64,000 nt of DNA, from the NCBI GenBank assembly GCA_964415675.1, contig CAYQBG010000001.1, forward strand, positions 186,001 to 250,000, written 5' to 3'. Numbering within the stretch: the first letter of the stretch is position 1; every line of letters begins with the position of its first letter. The translations under genes and the position numbers were made by a program. Of the stretch, positions 61,895 to 64,000 are shown piece by piece. Under the pieces are notes generated by a model that searched no databases, had not been told where the DNA came from, and saw nothing but the letters and a program-made list of their open reading frames with translations. Origin of the DNA: UBA5336 sp964415675. GTDB lineage: Bacteria > Pseudomonadota > Alphaproteobacteria > Caulobacterales > Hyphomonadaceae.

Positions 61895-62038
61895 CAGGTC
61901 GCGGGCGGCCACCCCGCCCGATTTCCCTGAAATCACCTCGCCCCTGCCGCAATCGACCGCAGGCTGTGCACATTCATGCCGCTTTTCGGCGCGATCGTCT
62001 CAGCTGTTAGCTGATGAATGATGCAAGAGGGCCAAGAG

Positions 62039-62503
62039 ATGAAATATCTGATCGCCAGCCTCGCCGCCGCCGCGATAGCCGCACCCGCGCTTGCCGGCGC
62101 ATCCCACAAGCCCGAGCCACGCGAGCGCGCGGAATATGCTGATCTCAGCTGCCAGTCCGAAACGCTCAGCGTCTATTTCCAGTCTGGTGAGGCGACTTTG
62201 ACACCGGCCGCAGACGAGTCGATCCAAGCCTTTGCCCGCAAGGTGCGCGGCTGTGACATTACAGACCTGGAAACCCGCGTCGGCGCCGGCGACGCGGACA
62301 GTCTCGACGCCAGCAAACAACTTGCCATGGCGCGCCGCGCCTCCGTGCTCGAAGCGCTTTCCGAAGCCGGCATACACATTCGCCTCGATACACCAGACAG
62401 TGAGACCGAGATCACCCTCGCCGCCAGTGACGCCGGTCGCGCGCTGCCACTTTCGCGCCGCGCCGATGTCACATTTTCGCTCCGCCTCGCCGCTATCGGC
62501 TGA
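62039..62503 (+). CDS. Secreted OmpA-like C-terminal domain protein
   Basis: A 154-residue protein with a signal peptide (ending PALAGA, residue 20 or so). The mature domain recalls the OmpA/MotB peptidoglycan-binding fold: SVYFQSGEATLTPAADESIQAFARKV matches the start, followed by a middle strand VGAGDADSLDASKQLAMARRASVLEAL in which the typical D..G....N...S..RA pattern is only partly kept. Two cysteines (SCQSE, RGCDI) may form a disulfide. AAGAGGGCCAAGAG precedes ATG 62039. Peptidoglycan binding is uncertain because of the changed motif. Confidence 0.7.
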   Translation: MKYLIASLAAAAIAAPALAGASHKPEPRERAEYADLSCQSETLSVYFQSGEATLTPAADESIQAFARKVRGCDITDLETRVGAGDADSLDASKQLAMARRASVLEALSEAGIHIRLDTPDSETEITLAASDAGRALPLSRRADVTFSLRLAAIG

Positions 62504-62569
62504 GGCCTGACAAGGTTCCTCCCGGAACACGTGCCCCACCCTGTCCGCCGGGGCGCGTGCGACTGCCCT

Positions 62570-62618
62570 GCCCCGCCCATGCCCTGCAGAATGCAGTCGG
62601 CCGGCGGGGCCTTTTTTT
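62570..62618 (+). terminator. Rho-independent terminator after the OmpA-like gene
   Basis: GCCCCGCC (62570-62577) pairs with GGCGGGGC (62603-62610), the inner part CTGCA/TGCAG (62584-62596) forms a second hairpin, and seven T follow at 62612-62618. This is the clearest intrinsic terminator in the window. It is located between two convergent genes. Confidence 0.85.
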
Positions 62619-62624
62619 GGACGC

Positions 62625-63035
62625 TCAGTCGAAAAAGGACAGGATGAGCCCGGCGATCACGAAACTTGCCAGCGTATGCCCCCCATCAATCGCGAAAACG
62701 CTCAGCGAGTGCCAGGGCGAATAGGCGAGCCCATATGCCATCAGGGGCAAACCGACCAGGACAGCGATCAACAGGCTGAACAGGATCGACGGCCCCGGCC
62801 CGGCCACATCCGCCCGTTTCATGAGCCACCCGATCCCGAAAGACTGGACCAGCGGGATCACCGCGCCAACAGCCATCCAGGCCGCGCTTTGTCCCTCAAA
62901 ATCGGACGGCTCATAATGGTGGCCCGCCATCCAGGCTTCGTTGAACAAAAGCCCATACCAGACAAATCCGAACATCCAGACCGCAAGTGCCGCCACCAGT
63001 ACGCCCAGAAGGTTCACTCCGCCGAGCCTTGGCAT
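62625..63035 (-). CDS. DUF1761 domain-containing membrane protein
   Basis: A 136-residue protein with four predicted transmembrane helices (about 8-27, 55-75, 80-103 and 112-133). It begins MPRLGGVNLLGVLVAALAVWMFGFVWYGLLF, typical for DUF1761, and has the conserved short Trp/His stretch (EAWMAGHHYE). The family has no established function. The start at 63035 is supported by GGAGGAAATCGCA; the open frame upstream is discarded. It is convergent with the OmpA-like gene and divergent from metG. Confidence 0.82.
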   Translation of the reverse strand: MPRLGGVNLLGVLVAALAVWMFGFVWYGLLFNEAWMAGHHYEPSDFEGQSAAWMAVGAVIPLVQSFGIGWLMKRADVAGPGPSILFSLLIAVLVGLPLMAYGLAYSPWHSLSVFAIDGGHTLASFVIAGLILSFFD

Positions 63036-63145
63036 TGCGATTTCCTCCGCTTGTTTCCAATCGGCCGCGAGCGGCCTATGACAGGCACGCATGCTCGCAG
63101 ACCTAAAAGAGCATGACCCGAAAACGAGCCCGATGGGAAGCCTTC

Positions 63146-64000
63146 ATGCCCGCCACGCCTAAACGCATACTGATCACTTCCGCCCTGCCCTATATCAATG
63201 GAATCAAGCATCTGGGGAATCTGGCAGGCTCGATGTTGCCCGCCGATGTGCATGCCCGGGCGATGCGGGCAATGGGCCATGAGGTGCTATATATCTGCGC
63301 CACGGATGAACATGGCACACCGGCCGAGCTGGCCGCAAAGTCCGCCGGGCTGGATGTGCGCGCCTATTGCGATGCGCAATACGAGATCCAGCGCGCTGCC
63401 GGCGAGGGGTTTGGCCTCTCCTATGATTTTTTCGGTCGCTCTTCATCCCCGGAGAATGCGGCACTGACACAGCACTTTGCGCATGTACTGGAAGAAAACG
63501 GACTGATCGAGGAACGCACATCGAAACAGGTCTATTCGGTGGCCGATGGCCGGTTCCTGCCGGACCGTTATGTCGAAGGCACCTGCCCGCATTGCGATTT
63601 CGAGAAGGCGCGCGGCGACCAGTGCGACAATTGCGGGCGCCTGCTGGACCCGGTGGACCTGAAAGACCCCTATTCGGCCGTGTCCGGATCGAAGGAGATC
63701 GAAATCCGCGACACCACGCACCTGTTCCTGCTCCAGTCGCAGATGCAGGAGGATATTCGCGGCTGGGTCGAAGCTTCCGACGACTGGCCGCCCCTGGCGA
63801 AATCCATCGCCCTGAAATGGCTGGATGAGGGGCTGCGCGATCGGGCGATCACGCGGGACCTGTCCTGGGGCGTGCCGGTGACGCTTCCCGACGGCTCGAT
63901 CCGTCCGGGCTTTGAGGAAAAGGTCTTCTATGTCTGGTTCGACGCGCCGATCGAATATATCGGCGCGACACAGGAATGGGCCCATGATCGCGCATTGGAA
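63146..64000 (+). CDS. metG: Methionyl-tRNA synthetase (5' part; continues past the window)
   Basis: The first 285 codons of the class I synthetase that charges tRNA with methionine. The HIGH-like motif is in LPYINGIKHLGNLAGS (HLGN), ICATDEHGTP follows, and the zinc knuckle reads GTCPHCDFEKARGDQCDNCG (two CxxC pairs), then LSWGVPVTLPDG and YVWFDAPIEYIG. The KMSKS part lies beyond the window. ATG at 63146 is preceded by GGAAG. The frame is open to the last base of the window. Confidence 0.95.
   Translation, partial: MPATPKRILITSALPYINGIKHLGNLAGSMLPADVHARAMRAMGHEVLYICATDEHGTPAELAAKSAGLDVRAYCDAQYEIQRAAGEGFGLSYDFFGRSSSPENAALTQHFAHVLEENGLIEERTSKQVYSVADGRFLPDRYVEGTCPHCDFEKARGDQCDNCGRLLDPVDLKDPYSAVSGSKEIEIRDTTHLFLLQSQMQEDIRGWVEASDDWPPLAKSIALKWLDEGLRDRAITRDLSWGVPVTLPDGSIRPGFEEKVFYVWFDAPIEYIGATQEWAHDRALE

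Noticed and set aside
1..64000. CRISPR arrays, rRNA genes, tRNA genes and complete prophages
   Set aside because: None seen by eye on either strand; a tRNA scan program would be needed to exclude a divergent tRNA.

Overview
This is a 64 kb chromosomal window from a GC-rich alphaproteobacterium. The best guess is a marine or aquatic member of the Maricaulales/Caulobacterales (Hyphomonadaceae-like). The support is a roughly 1,580-residue NAD-dependent glutamate dehydrogenase of the Caulobacter GdhZ type, an aa3 cytochrome oxidase operon in the order ctaC-ctaD-ctaB-ctaG-ctaE-surf1-thrC, a class II DAHP synthase, a Caulobacter/Xanthomonas-type TonB-dependent receptor and many small lipoproteins. 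The placement is inference from gene content; there is no rRNA in the window and I found no tRNA gene.

Region by region. 1-14800: the 3' end of a class II DAHP synthase, a MATE exporter, HU, a VDWSA-motif protein of unknown role, two oxidoreductases, an MscS channel, an alpha/beta hydrolase with an HCCA isomerase, a CysD without CysN, a DUF900-type lipoprotein, an acyl-CoA synthetase and a DUF1353 protein. 14931-24668: a regulator with two TetR DNA-binding domains, divergent from a TonB receptor interrupted by one in-frame amber codon, then four overlapping genes (lipoprotein alpha/beta hydrolase, DASS dicarboxylate transporter, M14-like lipoprotein, exported fumarase/aspartase-superfamily lyase). 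I read this as an envelope-located pathway that breaks down a conjugate and imports a dicarboxylate. 24683-33185: GdhZ, an AI-2E-type permease, a Prx5-type peroxiredoxin, AlgH/YqgE and an EAL protein. 33182-41964: a ten-gene minus-strand block for aa3 oxidase and its assembly plus thrC and an acetyltransferase. It contains an extra gene for a shortened COX1-like protein that has lost the heme ligands. 42112-49590: a TPR protein, TldD, rhodanese lipoprotein, POT peptide transporter, SYLF lipoprotein and UvrB.

49600-54166 is the most accessory stretch: an AT-rich orphan gene, a REP-associated tyrosine transposase (RAYT) with a perfect-looking REPIN at its 3' end and a decayed REP at its 5' end, a secreted barrel-like protein, a membrane protein paired with a TIR-domain protein (possible defence pair), a terminase-small-subunit-like HTH protein and a repeat-rich spacer. 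54167-64000 returns to housekeeping: two SDRs, a large unknown lipoprotein, a membrane-anchored sulfatase, NudC, the SRP RNA gene (ffs), a DCC thiol protein overlapping a glutathione peroxidase lipoprotein, an OmpA-like protein with a clear terminator, a DUF1761 membrane protein, and the 5' part of metG.

Two candidates for something not yet described stand out: the exported-lyase operon with its broken receptor, and the heme-less COX1 paralogue inside the oxidase operon. All functional names rest on motifs read by eye; no database search was possible.
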